From contig CAMNHV010000008.1 of the NCBI GenBank assembly GCA_946539855.1, positions 5,960 through 69,959 of the forward strand: 64,000 nucleotides of DNA, written 5' to 3'. The translations under genes and the position numbers were made by a program. Positions 8,307-17,580 of the stretch are shown piece after piece; positions within the stretch are counted from its first letter, which is position 1, and every line of letters begins with the position of its first letter. Source of the stretch: CAG-791 sp002449595 (GTDB lineage Bacteria > Bacillota > Clostridia > Lachnospirales > Lachnospiraceae). The notes under the pieces are model-generated. The model saw nothing but the letters and a program-made list of their open reading frames with translations. It was not told where the DNA came from and ran no database searches.

Positions 8307-10736
8307 ATGAATACACCACTTTCATGGATCAAGGCCTATGTGCCGGGCCTTGCGTGCACAGATCAGGAATACAGCGACAAAATGACCCTCTCGGGCACCA
8401 AAGTTGAGGGATTCAAGAGACTGGACAAGAACCTCGAGAACATCGTCGTCGGCAAGATCCTTTCCATTGAAAAGCATCCCGACGCGGACAAGCTCGTCGT
8501 CTGCCAGGTCGACGTAGGAAAAGAGCAGCCGGTGCAGATCGTGACCGGCGCCCGCAATATGGTGGAAGGAGACGTCGTTCCGGTCGTGCTTGACGGCGGA
8601 CGCGTCGCCGGCGGCCATGACGGTTCGCCGCTTCCGGAGAACGGCATCAAGATCAAGGCAGGCAAGCTGCGCGGCGTCGAGTCGAACGGCATGCTCTGTT
8701 CGGTCGAGGAGCTCGGTTCCTCCCGCGATTTCTATCCGGAGGCGCCGGAGGACGGCATCTACGTCTTCCCGAAGGACCGTGAGCCCGCGCCCGGCACGGA
8801 CGCCGTAGAAGCGCTCGGCCTGCACGACACAGTTTTTGAATATGAGATCACATCGAACCGCGTGGACTGCTACAGCATTCTGGGCGTTGCCCGCGAAGCT
8901 GCCGCGACGTTCGACCTGCCGTTTGAGGCGCCCGAAGTCACCGTCGAGGAAGGCCCGCTGAAGACGGCGGACATGGTATCCGTCGAGATCAAGGATCCCG
9001 ACCTGTGCTCGAGATACTGCGCGCGCGTCTGCACGGACGTGAAGATCGCTCCGTCTCCCGCGTGGATGCAGAGAAGGCTCGCGGCGGCAGGGATCCGTCC
9101 GATCAACAACCTCGTCGATATCACGAACTACGTCATGCTTGAGTACGGCCAGCCGATGCACGCGTTCGACCTCGACCACGTCGCTGGCCACAAGATCATC
9201 GTGCGCAGGGCGGCGGACGGCGACATCTTCCAGACGCTCGACGGACAGGACAGAAAGCTTGATTCGGACGTCCTCATGATCTGCGACGCCGAGAAGGAGA
9301 TCGGCATCGCCGGCATCATGGGCGGTGAGAACTCCAAGATCACGGACGAAGTGAAGACCGTTCTCTTTGAGGCAGCTACCTTCAACGGAACCAACATCCG
9401 CAGATCTTCCCGCAGGATCGGCCTTCGGACCGATGCGTCCGGCACCTTCGAGAAGGGCCTGGATCCGGTCAATGCTGAGGATGCAATCAATCGCGCCTGC
9501 CAGCTGATGGTGGAGCTCGGCTGCGGCACGCCGGCGCAGGGCATGGTGGACGTGAAGTCCCCGATCCGCCCGCTGACCAGGATCCCGTTCAATGCGGATG
9601 AGATCAACCGCTATCTCGGCACGGACTACAGCGAAGAGACGATGCTCGCGGTCTTTGACAAACTCGAGCTCAAATATGACAAAGAAGCAGGCGAGATCGT
9701 CGTTCCTTCCTTCCGCCAGGACCTGAAGGCGATGTGCGACCTCTCCGAGGAAGTCGCCCGCTTCACCGGATACGACAACATCCCGATGACGCTGCCCGCG
9801 GGCGGCTCCGTCTTTGGCGGTCTGACTTACAAGATGCGCGTCGAGGACAAGGCGCGGGAAGTCGCGATGAACTACGGCTTCTCCGAGGCGATGACGTATT
9901 CCTTTGACAGTGAAAAGACGTTTGACCGCCTCCTCCTGCCTGCTGACGCCCTGGAGAGAAAGGCGATCCGCATCTCCAACCCGCTCGGCGAAGACTTTGC
10001 GTTCATGCGCACGACGCCGGTCGGCGGCATGCTGACGAGCCTCGCGACCAACTACAACCGCCGCAACAAGGACGTGCGTCTGTTCGAACTCGCGAACGTC
10101 TACCTGCCGAAGGAACTGCCTGTCACGGAGCTTCCGGACGAGCGCATGAAGCTGTGCCTCGGCTTCTTCGGAGAGGGCGACTTCTTCTCGATGAAGGGCG
10201 TGATTGAGGACTTCTTCCACACAGTCGGCATGAAGGAGAGATTCGTCTGCGATCCGCAGGCGGGCGTGTCCTTCCTGCATCCGGGCCGCCAGGCGAGGAT
10301 CTTCTATGAGGGACAGGACCTCGGCTTCTTCGGCGAAGTCCATCCGCAGGTGCTTGAGAACTACGGCATCGGTGACCGCGCTTATCTTGCGGTGCTCGAC
10401 ATGCCTTCGATCACACCTCTGACGAGCTTTGAGCCGAGATACAGCGGCATCGCGAAGTATCCGGCAGTCTCCAGGGACATCTCGATGCTCGTCCCGAAGA
10501 CAGTTATGGCCGGCGAGATCGAGGAAGTGATCCGCGCGAAGGGCGGCAAGATCCTCGAGTCCTACCACCTGTTCGACCTCTATGAGGGCAGACAGATCAT
10601 GCCGGGCTTCAAGTCGATGGCCTACAATCTGACGTTCCGCGACCGCAGCAAGACGCTCGAGGAGCAGGAGGTCGCGCACGCGATGGACAAGATCCTGAAC
10701 GGCCTCAGGGACCTGAAGATCGAACTCAGGAGCTGA
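8307..10736 (+). CDS. pheT: Phenylalanine-tRNA ligase beta subunit
   Basis: This is the 809-residue partner of PheS. Domains in order: an N-terminal EMAP-like tRNA-binding domain (about 40-150) with the HPDADKLVVCQVD motif, the B3/B4 editing module (about 210-400) with NLVDITNYVMLEYGQPMHAFD, the B5 domain (about 405-480), a catalytic-like core, and a C-terminal FDX-ACB domain that holds the tRNA anticodon stem (about 715-809). The length is typical. AGGAG precedes the ATG. A small GC hairpin follows the stop. Confidence 0.97.
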   Translation: MNTPLSWIKAYVPGLACTDQEYSDKMTLSGTKVEGFKRLDKNLENIVVGKILSIEKHPDADKLVVCQVDVGKEQPVQIVTGARNMVEGDVVPVVLDGGRVAGGHDGSPLPENGIKIKAGKLRGVESNGMLCSVEELGSSRDFYPEAPEDGIYVFPKDREPAPGTDAVEALGLHDTVFEYEITSNRVDCYSILGVAREAAATFDLPFEAPEVTVEEGPLKTADMVSVEIKDPDLCSRYCARVCTDVKIAPSPAWMQRRLAAAGIRPINNLVDITNYVMLEYGQPMHAFDLDHVAGHKIIVRRAADGDIFQTLDGQDRKLDSDVLMICDAEKEIGIAGIMGGENSKITDEVKTVLFEAATFNGTNIRRSSRRIGLRTDASGTFEKGLDPVNAEDAINRACQLMVELGCGTPAQGMVDVKSPIRPLTRIPFNADEINRYLGTDYSEETMLAVFDKLELKYDKEAGEIVVPSFRQDLKAMCDLSEEVARFTGYDNIPMTLPAGGSVFGGLTYKMRVEDKAREVAMNYGFSEAMTYSFDSEKTFDRLLLPADALERKAIRISNPLGEDFAFMRTTPVGGMLTSLATNYNRRNKDVRLFELANVYLPKELPVTELPDERMKLCLGFFGEGDFFSMKGVIEDFFHTVGMKERFVCDPQAGVSFLHPGRQARIFYEGQDLGFFGEVHPQVLENYGIGDRAYLAVLDMPSITPLTSFEPRYSGIAKYPAVSRDISMLVPKTVMAGEIEEVIRAKGGKILESYHLFDLYEGRQIMPGFKSMAYNLTFRDRSKTLEEQEVAHAMDKILNGLRDLKIELRS

Positions 10737-10761
10737 ATCAATTTATTAGTAACTACTGTAC

Positions 10762-10783
10762 GGGACCGGTTCACGCCGGTCCC
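10762..10783 (+). terminator. GC hairpin after pheT, weak terminator candidate
   Basis: GGGACCGG and CCGGTCCC form an 8-bp stem with a six-base loop. No T-tract follows, and the ribosome site of the next gene begins about 10 bases later, so it may only slow or partly stop transcription. Confidence 0.35.
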
Positions 10784-10804
10784 GGATGATGAAAGGGAAA
10801 AAAC

Positions 10805-12262
10805 ATGGAACGTAAGAACGTATGGACACTGTATGACCTCGAGCTCCAGAAGGCCTGCAACGACTTCTGCGAGTCCTACAAGGACTTCCTGAACCGCTGC
10901 AAGACGGAGCGCGAGTGCACGGACTTCTTCGTCAACAAGGCGGAGGACGCCGGCTTCCGGGAACTCTCCGGACTGATCGCGGAAGGTAAAAAGCTGCAGG
11001 CGGGCGACAAGGTCTACAGCGTCTGCATGAACAAGTCGATCGCGCTCTTCGTCATCGGCAGCGAGCCGATGGAGAAGGGTATGAATATCCTCGGCGCGCA
11101 CATCGACTCCCCCAGGCTTGACGTCAAGCAGAACCCGCTCTATGAGGACGCGGACCTCGCTTACCTCGACACGCACTACTACGGCGGCATCAAGAAGTAC
11201 CAGTACGTCACGATCCCGCTCGCGCTGCACGGCGTCATCGTGAAGAAGGACGGCGAGACGGTCGTCCTGAACGTCGGCGAGGACGAGGACGATCCGGTCT
11301 TCTTCGTCTCTGACCTGCTGATCCACCTCGCGCAGGAGCAGATGGGCAAGAACGCGGCGAAGGTCGTCGAGGGCGAAGCACTGGACATCATCGTCGGCGG
11401 CAAGCCCGTCATCATCGACGCCGACACGAAGGCCGGCAAGGCTGGCATCAAGGGCGAAGAGGAAGACGAGGACAAGAAGGACAAGAAGGCTTCTTCCACA
11501 GTGAAAAAGGCGATCCTCGCGATCCTGAAAGAGACTTACGGCATCGAGGAGGCGGACTTCGAGTCCGCGGAACTCGAAGTGGTGCCTGCGGGCAAGGCGA
11601 GAGACGCCGGCTTCGACCGCTCCATGATCCTCGCGTACGGCCAGGACGACCGCGTCTGCGCGTATCCTTCCTTCGAGGCGATCCTGCAGGCGGACACGCC
11701 CGCAAGGACGAGCTGCACGCTGCTCGTCGACAAGGAGGAGATCGGCAGCGTCGGCGCGACCGGCATGCAGTCCCGCTTCTTCGAGAATACCGTCGCGGAG
11801 CTGATGGCGCTCACCGGCGAGTACAGCGAGCTGTCCCTGCGCAGGTGCCTTGCGAACAGCTGTATGCTTTCTTCAGATGTCAGCGCGGGGTTCGACCCGA
11901 CGTACGCAGCCGCTTTTGAAAAGAAGAATGCCGCCTATCTCGGCAGAGGCATGGTGTTCAACAAGTTCACCGGCGCGAGAGGCAAGTCCGGCTCCAACGA
12001 CGCGAACGCAGAGTACATCGCGCATCTTCGCGACGTCTTCGGCCGCGCGAACGTCCAGACGCAGACCGCCGAGCTCGGCAAGGTCGACGTGGGCGGCGGC
12101 GGAACGATCGCCTACATCCTTGCGCTCTACGGCATGAACGTCATCGACTGCGGCGTCGCAGTCCTCAGCATGCACTCCCCTTGGGAGGCGACGAACAAGG
12201 CGGACATCTATGAGACGTTCCGCGGATACAAAGTGTTCCTCGAGGAGGCTGGGACGTTTTGA
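10805..12262 (+). CDS. M18 family aminopeptidase
   Basis: This 485-residue zinc aminopeptidase is of the M18 family (aspartyl aminopeptidase and relatives), a cytosolic dodecameric enzyme trimming N-terminal residues. Visible motifs are GAHIDSPRLDVK with a metal-binding His near residue 100, a KEEIGS motif near residue 310 holding catalytic and metal-binding Glu residues, and a C-terminal MHSPWE motif near residue 458 with another His ligand. A lysine/glutamate-rich insertion occurs near residues 215-235. The stop overlaps the TTG start of queA. Substrate preference cannot be read from the sequence. Confidence 0.88.
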   Translation: MERKNVWTLYDLELQKACNDFCESYKDFLNRCKTERECTDFFVNKAEDAGFRELSGLIAEGKKLQAGDKVYSVCMNKSIALFVIGSEPMEKGMNILGAHIDSPRLDVKQNPLYEDADLAYLDTHYYGGIKKYQYVTIPLALHGVIVKKDGETVVLNVGEDEDDPVFFVSDLLIHLAQEQMGKNAAKVVEGEALDIIVGGKPVIIDADTKAGKAGIKGEEEDEDKKDKKASSTVKKAILAILKETYGIEEADFESAELEVVPAGKARDAGFDRSMILAYGQDDRVCAYPSFEAILQADTPARTSCTLLVDKEEIGSVGATGMQSRFFENTVAELMALTGEYSELSLRRCLANSCMLSSDVSAGFDPTYAAAFEKKNAAYLGRGMVFNKFTGARGKSGSNDANAEYIAHLRDVFGRANVQTQTAELGKVDVGGGGTIAYILALYGMNVIDCGVAVLSMHSPWEATNKADIYETFRGYKVFLEEAGTF

Positions 12263-13302
12263 GCGACGAAGCTTTTCTGAAAACGTCAGATTATTACTTT
12301 GATCTTCCGGAGGAGCTGATCGCGCAGGATCCCCTGATGCAGCGCGATGAGTGCCGGCTGCTCGTGGTCGACCGCAGGACGGGAGAGACGCAGCACCGGC
12401 ATTTCCGGGACATCCTGGAGTACCTCGATCCCGGGGACGCGCTGATCCTGAACGACACCAGGGTCATTCCGGCAAGGCTGCTCGGCGTCAAGGAAGACAC
12501 CGGCGCGAATGCGGAGATCCTGCTCTTAAAGCGCCTCACGGACGACACGTGGGAGACGCTCGTGCGGCCCGGGAAAAAGCTTCGTCCCGGCGCCCGCGTC
12601 GTCTTCGGCGACGGGATCCTGCGGGCGGAGATCCTCGACGTCATGGAAGAGGGAAACCGGAGAGTCCGCTTCGAGTATGAGGGGATCTTCGAGGAAGTCC
12701 TCGACCGGCTCGGGGAGATGCCCCTTCCGCCGTACATCACGCACAAGCTGCAGGATCCGTCCATGTACCAGACCGTCTACGCGAAGTTCGACGGCTCGGC
12801 CGCGGCGCCGACGGCGGGACTGCACTTCACGCAGGAGCTGCTGCATGAAGTGGAAGAGAAGGGCGTTAAGATCGGCTATGTGACGCTGCACGTGGGTCTC
12901 GGGACCTTCCGTCCGGTCAAGGTCGACAACGTCCTCGAACACCACATGCACACCGAGTGGTACAACGTGCCGCCGGAGACGGCAAAGCTCATCCATGACG
13001 TGAAGGCGGCGGGACACCGCGTGATCTGCGTCGGCACGACGAGCTGCCGCACGGTGGAGAGCGCGGCGGATGAAAACGGCGAAGTCCGGGCGGGGGCCGA
13101 CAATACGTCGATCTTCATCTATCCCGGATACCGGTTCAAAGTCATGGACGGGCTCATCACGAATTTCCACCTTCCGGAGTCCACGCTCGTGATGCTGGTG
13201 TCGGCTTTCGCGGGAAGGGACCATGTGCTGTCCGCGTATGACGAGGCAATTAAGGAAAAGTATAGATTCTTTTCCTTTGGCGATGCCTGTTTCTTCGTGT
13301 GA
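12259..13302 (+). CDS. queA: S-adenosylmethionine:tRNA ribosyltransferase-isomerase
   Basis: QueA transfers and isomerises the ribosyl group of SAM onto preQ1-modified tRNA to make epoxyqueuosine. The 347-residue length is normal. Family segments include FDLPEELIAQDP at the start, ALILNDTRVIPARL near residue 60, AAPTAGLHFT near residue 180, and a C-terminal GLITNFHLPESTLVMLVSAF. The start is TTG at 12259, overlapping the preceding stop and preceded by GAGGAGG. No tgt or other queuosine gene follows: rplU comes next behind its own promoter. Confidence 0.95.
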   Translation: MSDEAFLKTSDYYFDLPEELIAQDPLMQRDECRLLVVDRRTGETQHRHFRDILEYLDPGDALILNDTRVIPARLLGVKEDTGANAEILLLKRLTDDTWETLVRPGKKLRPGARVVFGDGILRAEILDVMEEGNRRVRFEYEGIFEEVLDRLGEMPLPPYITHKLQDPSMYQTVYAKFDGSAAAPTAGLHFTQELLHEVEEKGVKIGYVTLHVGLGTFRPVKVDNVLEHHMHTEWYNVPPETAKLIHDVKAAGHRVICVGTTSCRTVESAADENGEVRAGADNTSIFIYPGYRFKVMDGLITNFHLPESTLVMLVSAFAGRDHVLSAYDEAIKEKYRFFSFGDACFFV

Positions 13303-13324
13303 AAACGCTTTTCTCATGAAAGGA

Positions 13325-13353
13325 TTGACATTTGACGGCACAGATGATAAATT
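13325..13353 (+). promoter_or_regulatory. Promoter of rplU-prp-rpmA operon
   Basis: A perfect TTGACA (13325-13330) and TAAATT (13348-13353) are separated by 17 bases. Transcription would begin near 13360, leaving a leader of about 120 nt before rplU. Confidence 0.6.
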
Positions 13354-13359
13354 TACTGA

Positions 13360-13479
13360 GTATGCCGCCTGACGGGGTTTCTATGTCCCGCTGTCTGGTA
13401 CTGCAGATAGGGACAGAAAGCGTGCGGGATCAAGCCGCACCGCCGAAGTCAGCGAGTTTATAAAGAAGGAGGTACCGAA
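13360..13479 (+). promoter_or_regulatory. Structured leader of rplU (candidate L21 leader)
   Basis: The roughly 120-nt 5' leader contains complementary segments such as GGGACA/TGTCCC and GTGCGG/CCGCAC ahead of the AAGGAGG ribosome site. An L21-leader regulatory element is known at this position in Firmicutes. The assignment here is by position and folding potential only. Confidence 0.4.
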
Positions 13480-13785
13480 ATGTACGCTATTATTGCAACA
13501 GGCGGGAAACAGTATAAGGTTTCCGAAGGCGATGTCATCGACGTCGAGAAGATCGAGGCTGAGGCTGGCAGCGAAGTGACGTTTGATCAGGTCATCGCGA
13601 TCGGCGGTGACGCGATGAAGGTCGGCGAGGACGTCGCACAGGCGAAGGTCACCGGCACAGTCGTGGAGCAGGGCAGGGCCAGGAAGGTCGTTGTGTACCG
13701 CTACAAGAGAAAGAGCGGCTATCACAAGAAGAACGGCCACAGGCAGGCTTACACGCGCGTCAAGATCGACAGCATCCAGGGCTGA
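13480..13785 (+). CDS. rplU: Ribosomal protein bL21
   Basis: This 101-residue large-subunit protein binds 23S rRNA domain V near L20. It begins with the family N-terminus MYAIIATGGKQYKV. The C-terminus carries the conserved YRYKRKSGYHKKNGHRQ RNA-binding stretch. A strong AAGGAGG lies upstream. It is first in the rplU-prp-rpmA operon, the standard Firmicutes arrangement. Confidence 0.98.
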   Translation: MYAIIATGGKQYKVSEGDVIDVEKIEAEAGSEVTFDQVIAIGGDAMKVGEDVAQAKVTGTVVEQGRARKVVVYRYKRKSGYHKKNGHRQAYTRVKIDSIQG

Positions 13786-13794
13786 TCGCAACAG

Positions 13795-14124
13795 ATGACT
13801 AAGGTTCGGATCGATCGCAGGAAAGGAAAATATTCCGGATTCTGCTGCGACGGACACACCGGATACGCGGAGGCGGGCGAAGATATCGTCTGCGCGGGCG
13901 TATCGGCGATCGTGATCAACACGGTGAACTGCCTCGAGGATCTGCTTGAGGAAGACATCAGCTATTCCTACGAGGAAGAGGGCGGAAGGATCGAACTGAA
14001 GTTCCGCTCGGAGCCTTCTGAGAAGGCCGAGTTTCTCATCGACTGCATGATCCACGGCCTGAAGTGGATCCGCCTGCAGTACGGAAGCGATCATCTGGAC
14101 TACCAAGTAAGGGAGGTATCATAA
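13795..14124 (+). CDS. prp: Ribosomal-processing cysteine protease Prp
   Basis: Prp removes the N-terminal extension of ribosomal protein L27 in Firmicutes. The 109-residue protein has the catalytic His in GHTGYAEAGEDIVCAGVSA near residue 22 and the catalytic Cys about 12 residues later. It lies between rplU and rpmA, as is universal for this family. Its stop shares one base with the rpmA start, so the protease and its substrate are coupled. Confidence 0.95.
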   Translation: MTKVRIDRRKGKYSGFCCDGHTGYAEAGEDIVCAGVSAIVINTVNCLEDLLEEDISYSYEEEGGRIELKFRSEPSEKAEFLIDCMIHGLKWIRLQYGSDHLDYQVREVS

Positions 14125-14411
14125 TGCTTAATCTCAACCTTCAGTTTTTTGCTCATAAAAAGGGAATGGGCTCCACGAAGAACGGCCGTGACTCCAATTC
14201 CAAGAGACTCGGTGCGAAGCGCGCGGACGGCCAGTTCGTGAAGGCCGGCAACATCCTTTACAAGCAGCGCGGCACGCACATCCATCCCGGCACGAACGTC
14301 GGCCTGGGCGGCGATGATACTCTGTACGCGAAGATCGACGGTATCGTCCGCTATGAGCGGTTCGGCAAGTTCCGCAAGAAGGCCTCCGTCTACGCAGTGG
14401 AGGACAAGTGA
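14124..14411 (+). CDS. rpmA: Ribosomal protein bL27 with Prp-cleaved extension
   Basis: L27 sits near the peptidyl transferase centre. I chose the start at 14124, which follows GGGAGG and overlaps the prp stop, over a longer frame from 14064. The 95-residue product begins MLNLNLQFFAHKKG, the motif cut by Prp after FFA so that the mature protein starts at the next residue. The body carries the conserved GSTKNGRDSNSKRLG segment. Confidence 0.98.
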   Translation: MLNLNLQFFAHKKGMGSTKNGRDSNSKRLGAKRADGQFVKAGNILYKQRGTHIHPGTNVGLGGDDTLYAKIDGIVRYERFGKFRKKASVYAVEDK

Positions 14412-14484
14412 TCCGGGGCCTGAAGCGGTCTTTCGGTCACAGCATCCGCGGCGGAAGCGGCGGATATGAGCTTTGAACAATGGC

Positions 14485-14530
14485 GGACTCCCGACAGCCA
14501 CGGCTGTCAGGAGTCCTTATTGTTTTATCA
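14485..14530 (+). terminator. Intrinsic terminator after rpmA
   Basis: GGACTCCCGACAGCC (14485-14499) pairs with GGCTGTCAGGAGTCC (14502-14516), with one mismatch, around a short loop. The T-rich run TTATTGTTTT follows. It should end the rplU-prp-rpmA transcript before obg. Confidence 0.7.
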
Positions 14531-14560
14531 CAGCAGTCACTGCGGATATTGAGGAAAGCG

Positions 14561-15862
14561 ATGCCATTATTTTCAGATAAAGTAAGAATTTCAGTCACCA
14601 GCGGCAAGGGCGGCGACGGCCACGTCTCGTTCCGGAGGGAGAAATTCGTCCCGACGGGCGGACCGGACGGCGGCGACGGCGGAAACGGCGGGAGCGTCGT
14701 CTTCGAGGTCGACCGCGGCCTGAACACGCTGTCGGACTATCATTACAACCAGAAGTTCCGCGCAGAGCCCGGCGAGAACGGCAAGAAGAAGCGGATGGCG
14801 GGCAAGCGCGGCGAGGACGTCGTCCTCAAAGTGCCGGAGGGCACCGTGATCCGGGACGCCGCGAGCGGCAGGGTCATTGCGGATATGTCCGGCGAGACGC
14901 AGCGCTACGTGATCTTAAAGGGCGGGCACGGCGGCAACGGCAACATGCATTACGCGACGAGCACCATGCAGGCGCCGAAATACGCGCAGCCCGGGCAGCC
15001 GGCGCGCACGATCGAGGTCATCCTGGAGCTCAAGATGATCGCGGACGTGGGCCTCGTCGGCTATCCGAACGTCGGCAAGTCGACGCTCCTGTCGATGAGC
15101 ACGAACGCCAAGCCGAAGATCGCGGACTACCCGTTCACGACGCTGATTCCCATGCTGGGCGTGGTCTCGCTGGGATACGGCGAGAGCTTCATCATGGCGG
15201 ACATCCCGGGCCTCATCGACGGCGCCGCGGACGGCGCTGGCAAGGGCAATGAGTTCCTGCAGCACATCGAGCGGACGCGCCTCCTGATGCACGTGGTCGA
15301 CGCCTCGGGCTCCGAGGGCAGGGATCCGGTCGAGGATATTGAGGCCATCAACAGGGAGCTGTCGCGCTACGCGGTGGACCTGTCCGACCGGCCGCAGATC
15401 ATCGTCGCCAACAAGACGGATCTCATCATGCCGGATGCGGGGGAGGATGACCCGATGCACCGGCTCACCGCCTACTGTGAGGCGAACGGACTGGAACTGT
15501 ATCCGGTCAGCGCCGCCACGGGAGAAGGCGTGAAGGAGCTGCTTTTCGCCGCTTACCGGAAGCTGCAGGAGATCCCTGTGGACCGCTTTGTCTTCACGCA
15601 GGAGATGGACCCGGAGACCGAGATCACGGCGTCCGGCGAGAGCTTCACCGTCTCCTACGACGCGAAGGAAGGCCAGTACGTGGTCGAGGGGCCGAAGATC
15701 GAGAAAATGCTCGGCTACACCAACCTGGAGACGGAGAAGGGATTCCTTTTCTTCCAGAATTTCCTTAAAGAGAACGGCATTCTCGAACAGCTGAAAAAGC
15801 TCGGGATCCAGGAGGGCGACACCGTCCGCCTCTACGGGCACGCGTTCGAGTATTATGAGTGA
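14561..15862 (+). CDS. obgE: GTPase Obg (CgtA)
   Basis: Obg is an essential GTPase acting in 50S ribosome assembly and stress control. I chose the ATG at 14561 (after GAGGAAAG) because an upstream in-frame ATG at 14480 lies in the terminator region and adds residues not found in the family. The 433-residue protein has the glycine-rich Obg fold (1-155: GGDGHVSFRREKF, GGPDGGDGGNGG), the G domain with GYPNVGKST near 167, DYPFTTL, DIPGL and NKTDL, and a C-terminal OCT domain (about 345-425). nadD follows ten bases after the stop. Confidence 0.96.
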   Translation: MPLFSDKVRISVTSGKGGDGHVSFRREKFVPTGGPDGGDGGNGGSVVFEVDRGLNTLSDYHYNQKFRAEPGENGKKKRMAGKRGEDVVLKVPEGTVIRDAASGRVIADMSGETQRYVILKGGHGGNGNMHYATSTMQAPKYAQPGQPARTIEVILELKMIADVGLVGYPNVGKSTLLSMSTNAKPKIADYPFTTLIPMLGVVSLGYGESFIMADIPGLIDGAADGAGKGNEFLQHIERTRLLMHVVDASGSEGRDPVEDIEAINRELSRYAVDLSDRPQIIVANKTDLIMPDAGEDDPMHRLTAYCEANGLELYPVSAATGEGVKELLFAAYRKLQEIPVDRFVFTQEMDPETEITASGESFTVSYDAKEGQYVVEGPKIEKMLGYTNLETEKGFLFFQNFLKENGILEQLKKLGIQEGDTVRLYGHAFEYYE

Positions 15863-15871
15863 GAAGACCGC

Positions 15872-16516
15872 ATGAGCGAGAAGATCGGAATCCTTGGCGG
15901 GACGTTTGACCCGCCGCACTACGGGCACCTGATCATGGCACAGGACGCGCTGGAGGCGTTCGGGCTGGACAGCGTCTGCCTGATGCCCTCGGGGCACTCC
16001 TACTTCAAGGACGCCCGCAAGGTGAAGGTGAGCAGCGCGCAGGACCGCCTGCGCATGACGCAGCTGGCCGCGGAGGGCAACCCCGGCTTTACCGTCTCCG
16101 ACATGGAGGTGCTGCGTCCCGGCAACAGCTATACCTGTGAGACGCTGGCGGCGCTGAAGGAGGCGTCTCCGGAGACAGAGTATTACTACATCGTCGGCGC
16201 GGACACGATCGCCGCGATGCACACATGGTATCACCCGGAGGAGATCTTCGACAAGTGCACGGTCATCGTCGCGGCGCGCGGGGATGAAGTCGACGAAGGC
16301 GGGGTGCAGAAGGCTGTGAGGGGACTGGAAAAGGCTTTTCACGCGAGAATCCTGAGACTTCCCGTGCGGAACATCGAGATCTCGTCGACGGACCTGCGGG
16401 AGCGGGTGCGGGAGGGAAAGAGCCTCCGGTATCTGGCGCCGCCCGCGGTGGAGGCGTACATCCGCGAGAAGCGGCTGTATCTTGAGGAGGAGACCCCGGA
16501 TACCTCCCGGGAGTGA
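15872..16516 (+). CDS. nadD: Nicotinate-nucleotide adenylyltransferase
   Basis: NadD adenylates nicotinate mononucleotide in NAD synthesis. The 214-residue protein has the nucleotidyltransferase signature GGTFDPPHYGHL near residue 9 and the C-terminal ISSTDLRERVREG motif near residue 170. The position between obg and yqeK is the usual Firmicutes order. AGACCGC before the ATG is a weak ribosome site, suggesting coupling to obg. Confidence 0.95.
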   Translation: MSEKIGILGGTFDPPHYGHLIMAQDALEAFGLDSVCLMPSGHSYFKDARKVKVSSAQDRLRMTQLAAEGNPGFTVSDMEVLRPGNSYTCETLAALKEASPETEYYYIVGADTIAAMHTWYHPEEIFDKCTVIVAARGDEVDEGGVQKAVRGLEKAFHARILRLPVRNIEISSTDLRERVREGKSLRYLAPPAVEAYIREKRLYLEEETPDTSRE

Positions 16517-16525
16517 GGGAAACGG

Positions 16526-17143
16526 ATGAAGAAGACGGCAAAGGAATACGACCGGTTGGAGCTGATCCGCGAGATGGAGAAGACCCTGCCGTACAAACGC
16601 TTTATCCATACGATGGGAGTCGCGGCGGTCGCTGCGGGCCTTGCAATGCGGCACGGTGAGGACGTGCACAGGACGGAGGTCGCGGGCATCCTGCACGACT
16701 GCGCGAAGAAACTCTCGGCGGAGGAGATGATCCGCCTGTGCGAGAAGGGCGATATTCCGGTCACGTCGGTCGAGCGCAAGAACCCGGCGCTGCTGCACGC
16801 CGGCGCGGGCTGCGTCCTCGCGAACCAGCGCTACGGGATCACGGACGAGGAGATCCTGGGCGCGATCCGCTGGCATACGACCGGCAAGCCGGGCATGACG
16901 ACGATGGAGAAGATCGTCTTCATCGCCGACTACATCGAGCCGGGCAGGAAGGACCTGCCGGGTATGGACGCGATCCGCGAGGCTGCGTTCCGGGACCTCG
17001 ACGAGGCGCTCGTCATGATTCTCAAGAATACGCTGGATTATCTGGAGTCACGGGACTCTGAGATCGACCCGATGACGAGAGATACCTGCGATTATTATGA
17101 AAAAGAATTGAAGAAAAAGAGATATAATGGAATTGCCGGATGA
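16526..17143 (+). CDS. yqeK: HD-domain bis(5'-nucleosyl)-tetraphosphatase YqeK
   Basis: YqeK-family proteins hydrolyse diadenosine tetraphosphate symmetrically. The 205-residue protein has the HD pattern: His in FIHTMGV near residue 28, HD in ILHDCAKK near 57, a His in LLHAG near 91 and the HTTGKPGMTTMEKIVFIAD segment near 118. These are the ligands of the dinuclear metal centre. It lies between nadD and rsfS as in other Firmicutes. Confidence 0.9.
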   Translation: MKKTAKEYDRLELIREMEKTLPYKRFIHTMGVAAVAAGLAMRHGEDVHRTEVAGILHDCAKKLSAEEMIRLCEKGDIPVTSVERKNPALLHAGAGCVLANQRYGITDEEILGAIRWHTTGKPGMTTMEKIVFIADYIEPGRKDLPGMDAIREAAFRDLDEALVMILKNTLDYLESRDSEIDPMTRDTCDYYEKELKKKRYNGIAG

Positions 17144-17182
17144 AAGACCGGCAGTTCACAGCAATAACCAGGAGGAATAGGC

Positions 17183-17545
17183 ATGAGTGAAGAGAGAAAA
17201 CGTTCCGCAGAGTTCGCGAAGATCGCCATCGAAGCGCTGGAGGACAAGAAGGCGCAGGACATCAAGGTGATCGACATCAGTGAGGTCTCCGTCCTCGCCG
17301 ACTATTTCATCATCGCGAACGGCACGAACCTGCCGCAGATCCAGGCGATGGCGGACGGCGTTGAGGAGGCGCTCGGCAAGGCCGGCTGCCCGATCCGCCA
17401 GCAGGAGGGCTACAACAACGCCAACTGGGTCCTGCAGGACTTCGGCGACGTCATCATCCATATCTTTGATCCGGAGAACAGGCTGCTGTATGACCTGGAG
17501 CGCATCTGGAGGGATGGGAAGGTCGTGGATATCTCCGAACTTTGA
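17183..17545 (+). CDS. rsfS: Ribosome silencing factor RsfS
   Basis: RsfS binds L14 and blocks subunit joining when nutrients are low. The 120-residue protein has the family core VSVLADYFIIANGTN near residue 37 and NANWVLQDFGDVIIHIF near 85. AGGAGG precedes the ATG. It ends the obg-nadD-yqeK-rsfS block and is followed by a long palindromic terminator. Confidence 0.95.
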   Translation: MSEERKRSAEFAKIAIEALEDKKAQDIKVIDISEVSVLADYFIIANGTNLPQIQAMADGVEEALGKAGCPIRQQEGYNNANWVLQDFGDVIIHIFDPENRLLYDLERIWRDGKVVDISEL

Positions 17546-17580
17546 AGCATTGAGATAATAAGTCAGATGAATATGAAATA

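Noticed and set aside
8322..10679. Long antisense open frame (785 codons) over pheT
   Set aside because: It is the complement of a certain gene in GC-rich DNA, with a low-complexity His/Arg/Asp composition and no family motif.
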